Shown: positions 1-6,909 of the stretch, in pieces | Numbering within the stretch: the stretch's first letter is position 1 | How the letters are laid out: each line of letters opens with the position of its first letter | Assembly (NCBI GenBank): GCA_024638355.1 | Contig: JAHEKO010000100.1 | Span: forward strand, 1-6,909 | Reading direction: 5' to 3' | Source of the DNA: Acidobacteriota bacterium | Lineage (GTDB): Bacteria > Acidobacteriota > Thermoanaerobaculia > Multivoradales > JAHEKO01 | DNA: 6,909 bases | The notes under the pieces: model-generated | What the model saw: only the letters and a program-made list of their open reading frames with translations | What the model was told of the DNA's origin: nothing | Database searches by the model: none | Position numbers and translations under genes: made by a program

Positions 1-1
1 C

Positions 2-736
<735 letters not shown>

Positions 737-745
737 AGATTCCCC

Positions 746-3238
746 ATGGCCGACCACGACCGCATCCTCCCGCTCGAAGGCGAGCTCCCTCCCGTCTCGG
801 TAGACATCGAAGACGAGATGAAGCGCAGCTACATCGATTACGCCATGAGCGTGATCGTGGGGCGCGCGCTGCCGGACGTTCGCGACGGGCTCAAGCCGGT
901 CCACCGCCGGGTCCTCTACGGCATGTGGGACGCCGGCAATACCTCGAGCAAGCCGTACAAGAAGTCCGCTCGCATCGTCGGCGAAGTCATGGGTAAGTTC
1001 CATCCCCACGGCGACGGTCCGATCTACGACACCGTGGTGCGCATGGCGCAGGACTTCTCGTTGCGCTATCTGCTGGTCGACGGCCAGGGAAACTTCGGGT
1101 CGATCGACGGCGACACGCCGGCCGCCATGCGTTACACCGAGGTCCGGCTGACCAAGCTGGCCGAGGAGATGCTCAAGGAGGACATCGGCAAGCAGACGGT
1201 CGATTGGGTGGACAACTACGACGGCTCGCTCCAGGAGCCCACCGTGCTGCCGGCGCGGATTCCGAACCTCCTGGTCAACGGAGCTACCGGCATCGCCGTC
1301 GGCATGGCGACCAACATCCCGCCTCACAACCTGGGCGAGGTCGTTCAGGGCCTGATGCAGCTGATCGACAATCCCGACGCCACCCTCGACGAGCTGATGG
1401 CCTCGATTCCCGGCCCCGACTTCCCGACCGCGGGCTTCATCCACGGGCTCGAGGGCATACGGACGGCCTACACCACCGGCCGCGGCACGATCCAGGTGCG
1501 CGCCCGCGCGGGCGTCGAGAGCCGGCGCGGCGATCGCCAGTCGCTGGTGATCTCGGAGATCCCCTTCCAGGTCAACAAGGCGAAGCTGCTCGAGCGCATC
1601 GCCGGCCTGGTGCGTGACAAGAAGATCGACGGCATCACCGACCTGCGCGACGAATCGGACCGCGAGGGCATCCGCGTCGTGATCGATCTACGCCGCGGCG
1701 AGATCCCCGACATCATCTTGAATCAGCTCTACAAGATGACGCCGATGCAGACCACCTTCGGCATGATCCTGCTGGCGATCGTCGACAGCCAACCGCGCGT
1801 CCTGAACCTGCGCGAGCTGCTCGACCACTTCCTCAACCATCGCAAGACGGTGGTCATCCGGCGCACCCGCTTCGACCTGGCCAAGGCCGAGGCGCGCGCC
1901 CACATTCTCGAGGGCATCCTCAAGGCGCTCGACCATCTCGACGAGGTGATCGCCACGATCCGCGCCAGCCAGACCCCGGCCGAGGCGCGCGAGCGACTGG
2001 GCGCGGACTTCGCCCTGACCGAGATCCAGGCACAGGCGATCCTCGACATGCGCCTGCAGAAGCTGACCGGTCTCGAGCGCGAGAAGGTGGTGACCGAGTA
2101 CCGCGAGCTGATGGAGCTGATCGAGCGCCTGCGCGCGATTCTCGGTTCCGACCGGCTGGTGCTCGACCAGATCCGCCGCGAGCTCGAGGAGATCCGCTCG
2201 GCCTACGCCGACCCGCGGCGAACGGAGATCATCCCCGAGACCCACGAGATCTCGATCGAGGACATGATCGCCGACGAGGACATGGTGATCACGGTCACCA
2301 ACTCGGGCTACGTCAAGCGCTCGCCGCTGTCGCTCTACCGGGCGCAGCACCGGGGCGGCAAGGGGCGCCGCGGGATGCAGACCAAGGACGGCGACTTCGT
2401 CGAGCACCTCTACGTCGCCTCGGCGCACAGCTACATCCTGGTCTTCACGGAGAGCGGCCGCGTGCACTGGCTCAAGGTTCACGAGATCCCGCAGGTGGGC
2501 CCGGCGGCCAAAGGCAAGGCGATCGTCAACCTGCTGCACCTGGACAAGAGCGAGAAGATCGCCACGACCGTCGCGGTGCGAGAGTTCAGCGACGACCTCT
2601 TCCTCATCTTCGCCACCGAGAACGGCACCATCAAGAAGACCGAGCTCTCGGCCTACTCGAATCCGCGCACGGGCGGCATCATCGCCATCAACATCGACGA
2701 CGGGGATCGACTGCTCGACGTGCGCACGGCCCCGAGCGGCGTGACCGTGCTGCTCGCCACCGCCCACGGCTACGCCATCCGCTTCCGCGAGAGCGACGCG
2801 CGGTCGATGGGCCGGGTGACCCGCGGCGTGCGCGGCATCAAGCTGCGCAAAGGCGACCGGGTGGTGTCGATGGCGACGCTGCACGAGGATGGCGGCGAGA
2901 TCCTGTCGATGGCGGAGAACGCGATCGGCAAGCGCACGCCGGTCGAGCAGTACCGCCTGCAGGGTCGCGGCGGACTGGGCATCATCAATCTCAAGGTCTC
3001 GAAGAAGACCGGCGAGGTGATCGGCGCCAAGCAGGTGCGCCCCGACGACGGCATGATGCTCATCACCCAGCAGGGCAAGATCATCCGCATCGGCGTCGAC
3101 GGAGTGCGCGTCAGCGGTCGTTCGACCCAGGGGGTCAAGCTGATGGACCTGGGCGGCAAGGATCGGCTGGTGGCCGTCGCCACCATCGTCGACAAGGACG
3201 ACGAGGACGAAGCCGAGGCGGAAGAGCCGGTCAACTGA
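746..3238 (+). CDS. gyrA: DNA gyrase subunit A
   Basis: This 830-residue protein is the DNA breakage-reunion and wrapping subunit of gyrase and has normal family length. The winged-helix domain (about residues 30-165) includes [20 protein letters not shown] and [13 protein letters not shown]. The catalytic tyrosine is Y130, preceded by R129 (AAMRYTE, codon 1133-1135). The tower domain follows ([20 protein letters not shown]). A long coiled coil (about 360-510) carries the [12 protein letters not shown] gate motif near residue 433. The C-terminal beta-pinwheel (about 515-815) opens with the GyrA box QHRGGKG (534-540), which favours GyrA over ParC. An acidic tail (residues 816-827, [12 protein letters not shown]) closes the protein. 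The ATG lies 9 bases after the gyrB stop with only a weak purine-rich AGAGA upstream, so translation is probably coupled to gyrB. At the quinolone-determining positions it has G91 and P92 in place of the E. coli Ser83 and Ala84; the Asp87 equivalent, D95, is kept. Confidence 0.98.
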   Translation: MADHDRILPLEGELPPVSVDIEDEMKRSYIDYAMSVIVGRALPDVRDGLKPVHRRVLYGMWDAGNTSSKPYKKSARIVGEVMGKFHPHGDGPIYDTVVRMAQDFSLRYLLVDGQGNFGSIDGDTPAAMRYTEVRLTKLAEEMLKEDIGKQTVDWVDNYDGSLQEPTVLPARIPNLLVNGATGIAVGMATNIPPHNLGEVVQGLMQLIDNPDATLDELMASIPGPDFPTAGFIHGLEGIRTAYTTGRGTIQVRARAGVESRRGDRQSLVISEIPFQVNKAKLLERIAGLVRDKKIDGITDLRDESDREGIRVVIDLRRGEIPDIILNQLYKMTPMQTTFGMILLAIVDSQPRVLNLRELLDHFLNHRKTVVIRRTRFDLAKAEARAHILEGILKALDHLDEVIATIRASQTPAEARERLGADFALTEIQAQAILDMRLQKLTGLEREKVVTEYRELMELIERLRAILGSDRLVLDQIRRELEEIRSAYADPRRTEIIPETHEISIEDMIADEDMVITVTNSGYVKRSPLSLYRAQHRGGKGRRGMQTKDGDFVEHLYVASAHSYILVFTESGRVHWLKVHEIPQVGPAAKGKAIVNLLHLDKSEKIATTVAVREFSDDLFLIFATENGTIKKTELSAYSNPRTGGIIAINIDDGDRLLDVRTAPSGVTVLLATAHGYAIRFRESDARSMGRVTRGVRGIKLRKGDRVVSMATLHEDGGEILSMAENAIGKRTPVEQYRLQGRGGLGIINLKVSKKTGEVIGAKQVRPDDGMMLITQQGKIIRIGVDGVRVSGRSTQGVKLMDLGGKDRLVAVATIVDKDDEDEAEAEEPVN

Positions 3239-3239
3239 C

Positions 3240-3857
3240 CTGAACGATCCGCAATCGACCGAAGACCCCCTGGAAGGCGGCCGGCTCTACCGGCTCGCGT
3301 GGTTCTTCTACCTCTTCCTCGCCATCGGCGGCGTCTTGTGGATCGGCGGCCGCGAGGGAAGCATCCCGCTCGGCCTGTTCGTCGATCCGGCCGACTGGTG
3401 GCTCGACCTCGCCGTCGGCCTCGGCGCCGGCGCCCTGCTGATCGGCGTGTGGCACCTGATGCGGCGCCTCTCGGGCCGGGCGCGCGAGCTGGAGCACCGC
3501 CTGGGGCGACTGCTCGGCCCCCTCGAGCCGGTCGAGATCCTCGCCCTGGCGCTCCTCTCGGGATTCGCAGAAGAGCTCTTCTTCCGCGGCGCCATGCAGG
3601 GGTCGTGGGGGTGGCTGCCGACGACGGTGCTCTTCGCCCTGATCCACACCGGTCCCGGTCCCGCCTACCGCATGTGGACGCTCTTCGCCGCTCTCGCCGG
3701 TCTGGTTCTGGGCGGCCTGATGCTCTGGCGCGAATGCCTGCTGGCTCCGGTCGTCGCCCACGTGCTGGTCAACGGGGTCAACCTGGGCCGGCTGGAGCCC
3801 GCGGCGCAGGGAGCGGCTCGGAGCTCTCCCGGGCCGGGGCAACCCGGCGCCCCGTGA
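3240..3857 (+). CDS. CPBP-family intramembrane metalloprotease (start uncertain, probably CTG)
   Basis: This is a small multi-helix membrane protein of the CPBP (CAAX protease and bacteriocin-processing, Abi/Rce1-like) family, which are membrane-embedded glutamate-type proteases. From the CTG at 3240 it has 205 residues. The three family motifs are present: EELFFRG (E111, E112, R116), FALIH (H136) and HVLVN (H174, N178). About six hydrophobic segments are visible, including LAWFFYLFLAIGGVLWIGG near the N terminus, a Trp/Gly-rich second helix, and a helix around FAALAGLVLGGLML. The last 25 or so residues are Pro/Gly/Ala-rich and look disordered. The frame is open from base 3144, but no ATG, GTG or TTG occurs until TTG 3336, which falls inside the first hydrophobic segment. 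CTG 3240, one base after the gyrA stop and 13 bases after GGAAGAG, is the best candidate; CTG 3270 is another, and a conservative annotation would use 3336. The substrate is unknown; bacterial members act in peptide maturation, immunity or membrane-protein processing. Confidence 0.85.
   Translation: MNDPQSTEDPLEGGRLYRLAWFFYLFLAIGGVLWIGGREGSIPLGLFVDPADWWLDLAVGLGAGALLIGVWHLMRRLSGRARELEHRLGRLLGPLEPVEILALALLSGFAEELFFRGAMQGSWGWLPTTVLFALIHTGPGPAYRMWTLFAALAGLVLGGLMLWRECLLAPVVAHVLVNGVNLGRLEPAAQGAARSSPGPGQPGAP
3833..3848 (+). other. Short hairpin with GCAA tetraloop at the end of the CPBP gene
   Basis: GCCGGG (3833-3838) and CCCGGC (3843-3848) form a perfect 6-bp stem closing a GCAA loop, a GNRA-type tetraloop. 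It lies just before the stop codon of the CPBP gene. No T-rich tract follows, so it does not look like a standard intrinsic terminator. It could protect the 3' end of the upstream transcript or be chance in GC-rich DNA. Confidence 0.25.
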
Positions 3858-3890
3858 GCAGTGGCCGCGGGTCGACGCTTGCTCCTTCGC

Positions 3891-3899
3891 TGCTAGACT
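3891..3899 (+). promoter_or_regulatory. Possible extended -10 promoter element for the dipeptidase unit
   Basis: TGCTAGACT reads as an extended -10 (TG, one base, then TAGACT, which matches TATAAT at four of six positions). It lies 34 bases upstream of the dipeptidase start in the largest intergenic gap of the window. No good -35 hexamer is found at 17-18 bases; the sequence there is GTCGAC. The call rests on this one element and its position. Confidence 0.3.
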
Positions 3900-3916
3900 G
3901 ACCTTTCCGACCGACG

Positions 3917-3925
3917 AGGAGGAGG
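3917..3925 (+). promoter_or_regulatory. Strong Shine-Dalgarno site for the M20 dipeptidase
   Basis: AGGAGGAGG contains two overlapping AGGAGG cores and ends 8 bases before the ATG at 3934. It fixes that ATG as the start and suggests independent, efficient translation, in contrast to the weak sites ahead of gyrA and the CPBP gene. Confidence 0.8.
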
Positions 3926-3933
3926 GGGCGCAG

Positions 3934-5313
3934 ATGGCGAGCGAGAGCAAGGACGTCTTCGGGAGAATCGAACGCGAGCAGGAGGGCTATCTCGAGGAGC
4001 TCAAGGACTTCCTCCGGATTCCCTCGATCTCGACCAATCCCGAGCACAAGGAAGACGTGCTGCGGTGCGCCGACTTCGTGACCGAGAAGCTGCGCGACGC
4101 CGGACTCGAAGCCGAGACCATCGCAACCGACGGCAACCCTCTCGTCTACGCCGAGTGGAGCGGCGCGCCGGGCAAGCCGACGATTCTCTTCTACGGCCAC
4201 TACGACGTGCAGCCGCCCGATCCGCTCGAGGAGTGGGACCATCCGCCGTTCGAGCCGACGGTCGAAGGCGATCTGCTGGTGGCGCGCGGAGCGACCGACG
4301 ACAAGGGCCAGTCGTTCGCCCAGATCAAGGCGGTCGCGGCGATGCTGGCCGAGCGCGGCAGCCTGCCGGTGAACGTCAAGTTCCTCATCGAGGGCGAAGA
4401 GGAGATCGGTGGCGAGTCGATCGACGAGTTCGTGTACGCCGACGGCGGCGAGCGACTCGCCTGCGACGCGGTGGTGATCTCCGACAGCTCGATGTTCGCC
4501 CCCGGCCAGCCGTCGCTGCTCTACGGGCTCAAGGGCCTTGCCTACACGGAGATCAAGGTCAAGGGGCCGGAGCGCGATCTCCACTCCGGCACCTACGGCG
4601 GTGCCGTGGCCAACCCCGCCAACGCCCTGGCGACCATCATCTCGAGGCTTTGGGACGCCGAAAGCGGCCGGGTGAACATCGAGGGGTTCTACGACGACGT
4701 CAAGCCGCTCGAGGATTGGGAGCGCAAGCAGTGGGCCGAGCTGCCGTTCGACGAGGAGGAGTACCGGCGGGAGCTGGGGGTCGAGGAGACCTTCGGTGAA
4801 GCGGGCTATTCGACGCTCGAGCGCACCTGGGGGCGGCCGACCATCGACGTCAACGGGCTCTATGGCGGCTATCAGGGCGCGGGCGCCAAGACGGTGCTGC
4901 CGGCCTGGGCCGGCGCCAAGGTCTCGATGCGCCTGGTGCCCAACCAGGACCCGAAGAAGGTCGCCCGGCTGTTCGCCGCCCAGGTCGAGCGCGTCAAGCC
5001 TGCCGGCGTTACGGTCGAGATCAGCGAGGTGCACGGCGCGCAGCCGGTTCTGATCGAGACGCAGGGACCGATCGCCGACGCCGCGACCGGAGCGCAGGAG
5101 GACATCTGGGGCAAGCCGCCATTCCTGATTCGCGAGGGAGGCTCGATTCCGGTGGTCGCGACCTTCGCCGAGGTGTTGAAGGTGCCGGTGCTGCTGGTCG
5201 GTCTCGGGCTGCCCGACGATCGGCTTCACTCGCCCAACGAGAAGTTCAATCTGAGCTGTTTCTACAACGGCATCAAGACCATCGTCCGGCTGCTCGATCG
5301 AGCGGCGGGCTGA
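3934..5313 (+). CDS. M20-family metallodipeptidase (carnosinase/PepV-like)
   Basis: This 459-residue cytoplasmic zinc-type peptidase has no signal peptide or membrane segment, and its length is normal for bacterial M20 dipeptidases. The expected metal-site set is visible: H89 in FYGHYDVQP, bridging D122 in RGATDDKGQ, catalytic base E156 and metal ligand E157 in EGEEEIGG, D184 in ISDSSMF, and H432 in HSPNEKF. The lid/dimerisation domain is inserted between about residues 205 and 370. It starts with RDLHSGTYGG (H217) and includes NGLYGGYQGAG and SMRLVPNQDP (R333). R400 in REGGS fits a substrate-contact position. The segment GFYDDVKPLEDWER with LPFDEEEYRREL is typical of the dipeptidase branch rather than ArgE or DapE. 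It probably hydrolyses dipeptides during peptide turnover; the exact specificity, which could include non-standard dipeptides, cannot be read from sequence. It begins the second gene group of the window. Confidence 0.93.
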   Translation: MASESKDVFGRIEREQEGYLEELKDFLRIPSISTNPEHKEDVLRCADFVTEKLRDAGLEAETIATDGNPLVYAEWSGAPGKPTILFYGHYDVQPPDPLEEWDHPPFEPTVEGDLLVARGATDDKGQSFAQIKAVAAMLAERGSLPVNVKFLIEGEEEIGGESIDEFVYADGGERLACDAVVISDSSMFAPGQPSLLYGLKGLAYTEIKVKGPERDLHSGTYGGAVANPANALATIISRLWDAESGRVNIEGFYDDVKPLEDWERKQWAELPFDEEEYRRELGVEETFGEAGYSTLERTWGRPTIDVNGLYGGYQGAGAKTVLPAWAGAKVSMRLVPNQDPKKVARLFAAQVERVKPAGVTVEISEVHGAQPVLIETQGPIADAATGAQEDIWGKPPFLIREGGSIPVVATFAEVLKVPVLLVGLGLPDDRLHSPNEKFNLSCFYNGIKTIVRLLDRAAG

Positions 5314-5324
5314 GCGGAAGTGAC

Positions 5325-5330
5325 GGAGGT
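5325..5330 (+). promoter_or_regulatory. Shine-Dalgarno site for the CYTH gene
   Basis: GGAGGT lies 6 bases before the ATG at 5337, within the 23-base gap after the dipeptidase stop. It supports that ATG as the start and joint transcription with the dipeptidase. Confidence 0.75.
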
Positions 5331-5336
5331 CGTGCG

Positions 5337-5891
5337 ATGAGCGCCGGCGAAGGGACTCAGGAAAGGGAGCTCAAGTTTCGCTGCCAGGGTCTGGACGAGC
5401 TGCGCGACCGCCTGATCGAGCTCCAGGCCGAGCGGATCGCGGCGTCGGCCTTCGAGGAGAACGTGATCTTCGACAGGAAGTCCGAGCTAGAGAAGGCCGA
5501 CTCCCTCCTGCGCCTGCGGCTCGATGCGCGGGGCGCACGGTTGACCTTCAAGGGCCCGGCGACCTTCGAAGGCGACCTCAAGGTGCGCACCGAGCACGAG
5601 ATCACGGTCGACGAGCCCGACGCGGCGCGCGCGATCATCGAGAGTCTCGGCTACGAGCGGGTGAGCGGCTACCAGAAGTACCGCGAGGAGTGGCGGCTGG
5701 GCGGCGTGATCATCGCCCTCGACCACACGCCGATCGGCGACTTCGCCGAGTTCGAGGGCGACGGCGCCGAGAAGGTCGCGCGCCGCTGCCAGTTCGATCC
5801 GGAGACGGCCGAGCGGCGCAACTACCTGAAGCTCTACAAGGACTACCGCGACGAGCACCCGGAAGCGCCCGCGGACATGGTCTTCCCGTGA
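5337..5891 (+). CDS. CYTH-domain protein (class IV adenylate cyclase / triphosphatase type)
   Basis: This 184-residue soluble protein consists essentially of one CYTH (CyaB-thiamine triphosphatase) tunnel domain, which binds triphosphate substrates with paired charged residues and divalent metal. The diagnostic N-terminal ExExK motif is E9-x-E11-x-K13. Further tunnel residues follow: R59 and R61 in LLRLRL, K72 in TFKGP, E86 and E88 in RTEHEITV, K114 and R116 in YQKYREEW, D129 in ALDHTPIGDF, and E138 and E140 in FAEFEG. The length and the LDxTPIGxFxEFE block resemble CyaB-like (class IV cyclase) members. Many such proteins hydrolyse inorganic tripolyphosphate or other triphosphates instead of making cAMP, and sequence alone does not separate these. 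It sits 23 bases behind the dipeptidase with a good ribosome binding site, so it is probably co-transcribed. No functional link to its neighbours is evident. Confidence 0.88.
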   Translation: MSAGEGTQERELKFRCQGLDELRDRLIELQAERIAASAFEENVIFDRKSELEKADSLLRLRLDARGARLTFKGPATFEGDLKVRTEHEITVDEPDAARAIIESLGYERVSGYQKYREEWRLGGVIIALDHTPIGDFAEFEGDGAEKVARRCQFDPETAERRNYLKLYKDYRDEHPEAPADMVFP

Positions 5892-5933
5892 GCGCAGACA
5901 GCGTCGGTCTCGCCGCGCTGAGCGAATCGACAG

Positions 5934-6909
5934 ATGGCTGAGGGTGGGTTCCGGGCCGTCGTTCTGGCGGCGGGCCTCGGGACCCGGCTGCGACCCCTCA
6001 CCGAGTTCGAGCCGAAGCCGCTGCTCCCGGTCGGCGGTCGGCCGCTGGTCGGCCACACCCTGGCCCAGCTCGAGGCCGCGGGGTGCGAGGCGGCGGCGCT
6101 CAACCTCTTCCACCTCGGCGGCCGGATTCGCCAGCGGCTGGGCGACGCCTGGGGCCGCATGTCGCTGGTCTACTCCGAAGAGCGCGAGCTGCTCGGGACC
6201 CTGGGTGCGCTGGGGCCGCTGCGCGACTTCTGGAGCGGCGCTGAGATCCTGGTGGTGATCAACGGCGACAGCCTCTGCCACTGGCCGATCCGCCAGCTCC
6301 TGCGGCGGCACCGGCGGCTCGGCGCCGAGGCGACGCTGCTGCTGTCGCGCCGCGCCCGCCTCGAGCGCTACGGCGGCGTGGGCATCGACATGGAGAGTCG
6401 CCTGGTGTCGATGCGCCCGGGAGGCAAGAGCTTCGGGGAGGTGGAGAGGCGGCGGGTCTTCGCCGGGGTGCACGCGATCTCGCCCGCCCTGCTCGAGGGA
6501 ATGCCCGACGAGAAGCTCGACTTCATCACCGACCTCTACCTGCCGATGCTCGAGGAAGGCCGCGTGGTGCGCACCTACGAGACGAGGGCGCGGTGGTTCG
6601 AAAGCGGCACGCCCGAGCTCTACCTGCGCTCGGTTCGCGGCTGGGTCGGTAGCCGCTGGCTGCCGCGCTGGCTGCGCGGGTCGTGGACCTCGCCGGGCGC
6701 CGAGGTCGCCGCCGGAGCCACCGTCGCACGCTCGGTGATCGAGTCGGACGTGGTGGTCGAAGAGGGAGCGCGAATCGAGCGCTCGCTGCTGCTGCCCGGC
6801 TGCCGGGTGGCGAAGAACTGTGAGATCGAGAGCTCGATCGTCGGCTTCGACGTCGAGCTCGCTCCGGCTACTCGAGTCACCCGCCGCCTGGTCACCCCCG
6901 AGCGCGCCG
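5934..6909 (+). CDS. Sugar-1-phosphate nucleotidyltransferase with C-terminal left-handed beta-helix (3' end outside window)
   Basis: The frame stays open from the ATG at 5934 to the window edge (325 codons seen). An in-frame TGA at 5919 leaves this ATG as the first possible ATG start, although the ribosome binding site is weak. The N-terminal nucleotidyltransferase fold is clear: LAAGLGTRLRPLT (residues 11-23) binds the nucleotide phosphates, PKPLLPV (27-33) carries conserved K28, and VINGDS holds the metal ligand D112. ERYGGVGID (near 143) and FAGVHAIS fit the sugar-binding half. From about residue 252 to 318, hexapeptide-like repeats (GAEVAAGATVARS, SDVVVEEGARIERS, GCRVAKNCEIESS) form a left-handed beta-helix, as in GDP-mannose and ADP-glucose pyrophosphorylases. 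The usual W-x-D-x-G-T-P motif is WFESGTP here, with E223 in place of Asp. It probably makes an NDP-sugar for cell envelope or glycan synthesis. Mannose-1-phosphate guanylyltransferase-like or MurU-like activity is possible; the sugar and nucleotide are not determined. Confidence 0.87.
   Translation, partial: MAEGGFRAVVLAAGLGTRLRPLTEFEPKPLLPVGGRPLVGHTLAQLEAAGCEAAALNLFHLGGRIRQRLGDAWGRMSLVYSEERELLGTLGALGPLRDFWSGAEILVVINGDSLCHWPIRQLLRRHRRLGAEATLLLSRRARLERYGGVGIDMESRLVSMRPGGKSFGEVERRRVFAGVHAISPALLEGMPDEKLDFITDLYLPMLEEGRVVRTYETRARWFESGTPELYLRSVRGWVGSRWLPRWLRGSWTSPGAEVAAGATVARSVIESDVVVEEGARIERSLLLPGCRVAKNCEIESSIVGFDVELAPATRVTRRLVTPERA

Noticed and set aside
1688..2884. Long open frame on the - strand (398 codons) opposite gyrA
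   Set aside because: It lies entirely within well-supported gyrA and has a low-complexity composition without motifs; a compositional shadow.
3833..3848. Rho-independent terminator between the two gene groups
   Set aside because: The GCCGGG/CCCGGC hairpin is real, but there is no T tract after it and it lies inside coding sequence, so I list it only as a possible structure.
3299..3901. Alternative + frame (200 codons) over the CPBP gene
   Set aside because: The translation is Arg/Pro/Ala-rich, whereas the overlapping frame contains the CPBP motifs EELFFRG, FALIH and HVLVN.
3778..5229. Long open frame on the - strand (483 codons) opposite the dipeptidase
   Set aside because: It is antisense to a gene with a full set of catalytic motifs. 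Its translation is Arg/Leu/Val/Asp-rich with no recognisable domain, as expected from the opposite strand of GC-rich coding DNA.
5899..5920. Inverted repeat CAGCG/CGCTG in the gap before the nucleotidyltransferase gene
   Set aside because: A 5-bp stem with a 12-base loop is expected by chance in GC-rich DNA, and no T tract or other signal supports it.
5487..6473. Open frame on the - strand (328 codons) spanning the CYTH and nucleotidyltransferase genes
   Set aside because: It is antisense to two genes with clear motifs and its translation resembles no known family.

Overview
This is a GC-rich (clearly above 60% by eye), gene-dense chromosomal core segment from a diderm-type bacterium. All six genes lie on the + strand. 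In order: the 3' end of gyrB, a complete gyrA, a small CPBP-family membrane protease, a complete M20-family metallodipeptidase, a CYTH-domain protein (class IV adenylate cyclase / triphosphatase type), and the 5' part of a sugar-1-phosphate nucleotidyltransferase that runs off the right edge. No RNA genes, CRISPR arrays, insertion sequences or phage genes are visible, and the longest stretch without a gene is 76 bases.

Taxonomy can only be guessed. GyrB carries the long insert in its C-terminal half that is typical of Proteobacteria and several other Gram-negative phyla. The adjacent gyrB-gyrA pair, high GC and uniform codon use would fit Acidobacteriota (Thermoanaerobaculia-like), Myxococcota or a related lineage. 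The Acidobacteriota idea is inference, not something the sequence proves.

Bases 1-3857 look like one tightly packed unit. gyrB and gyrA are 9 bases apart, and the CPBP frame opens 1 base after the gyrA stop. GyrB and GyrA form DNA gyrase (A2B2). The CPBP protein is probably only a co-transcribed passenger. Its frame has no ATG, GTG or TTG before the middle of its first membrane helix, so a CTG start or a sequence difference is implied.

Bases 3858-3933 hold a possible extended -10 element and a very strong Shine-Dalgarno sequence. A second unit (M20 dipeptidase, CYTH protein, nucleotidyltransferase) probably starts there, with gaps of 23 and 42 bases between its genes. These last three genes do not form an obvious single pathway.

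I did not find a new system. The points most worth checking are: non-serine residues (Gly-Pro) at the quinolone-determining positions of GyrA, the non-canonical start of the CPBP gene, a Glu in place of the usual second metal-binding Asp in the nucleotidyltransferase, and a His variant of the GyrA box.
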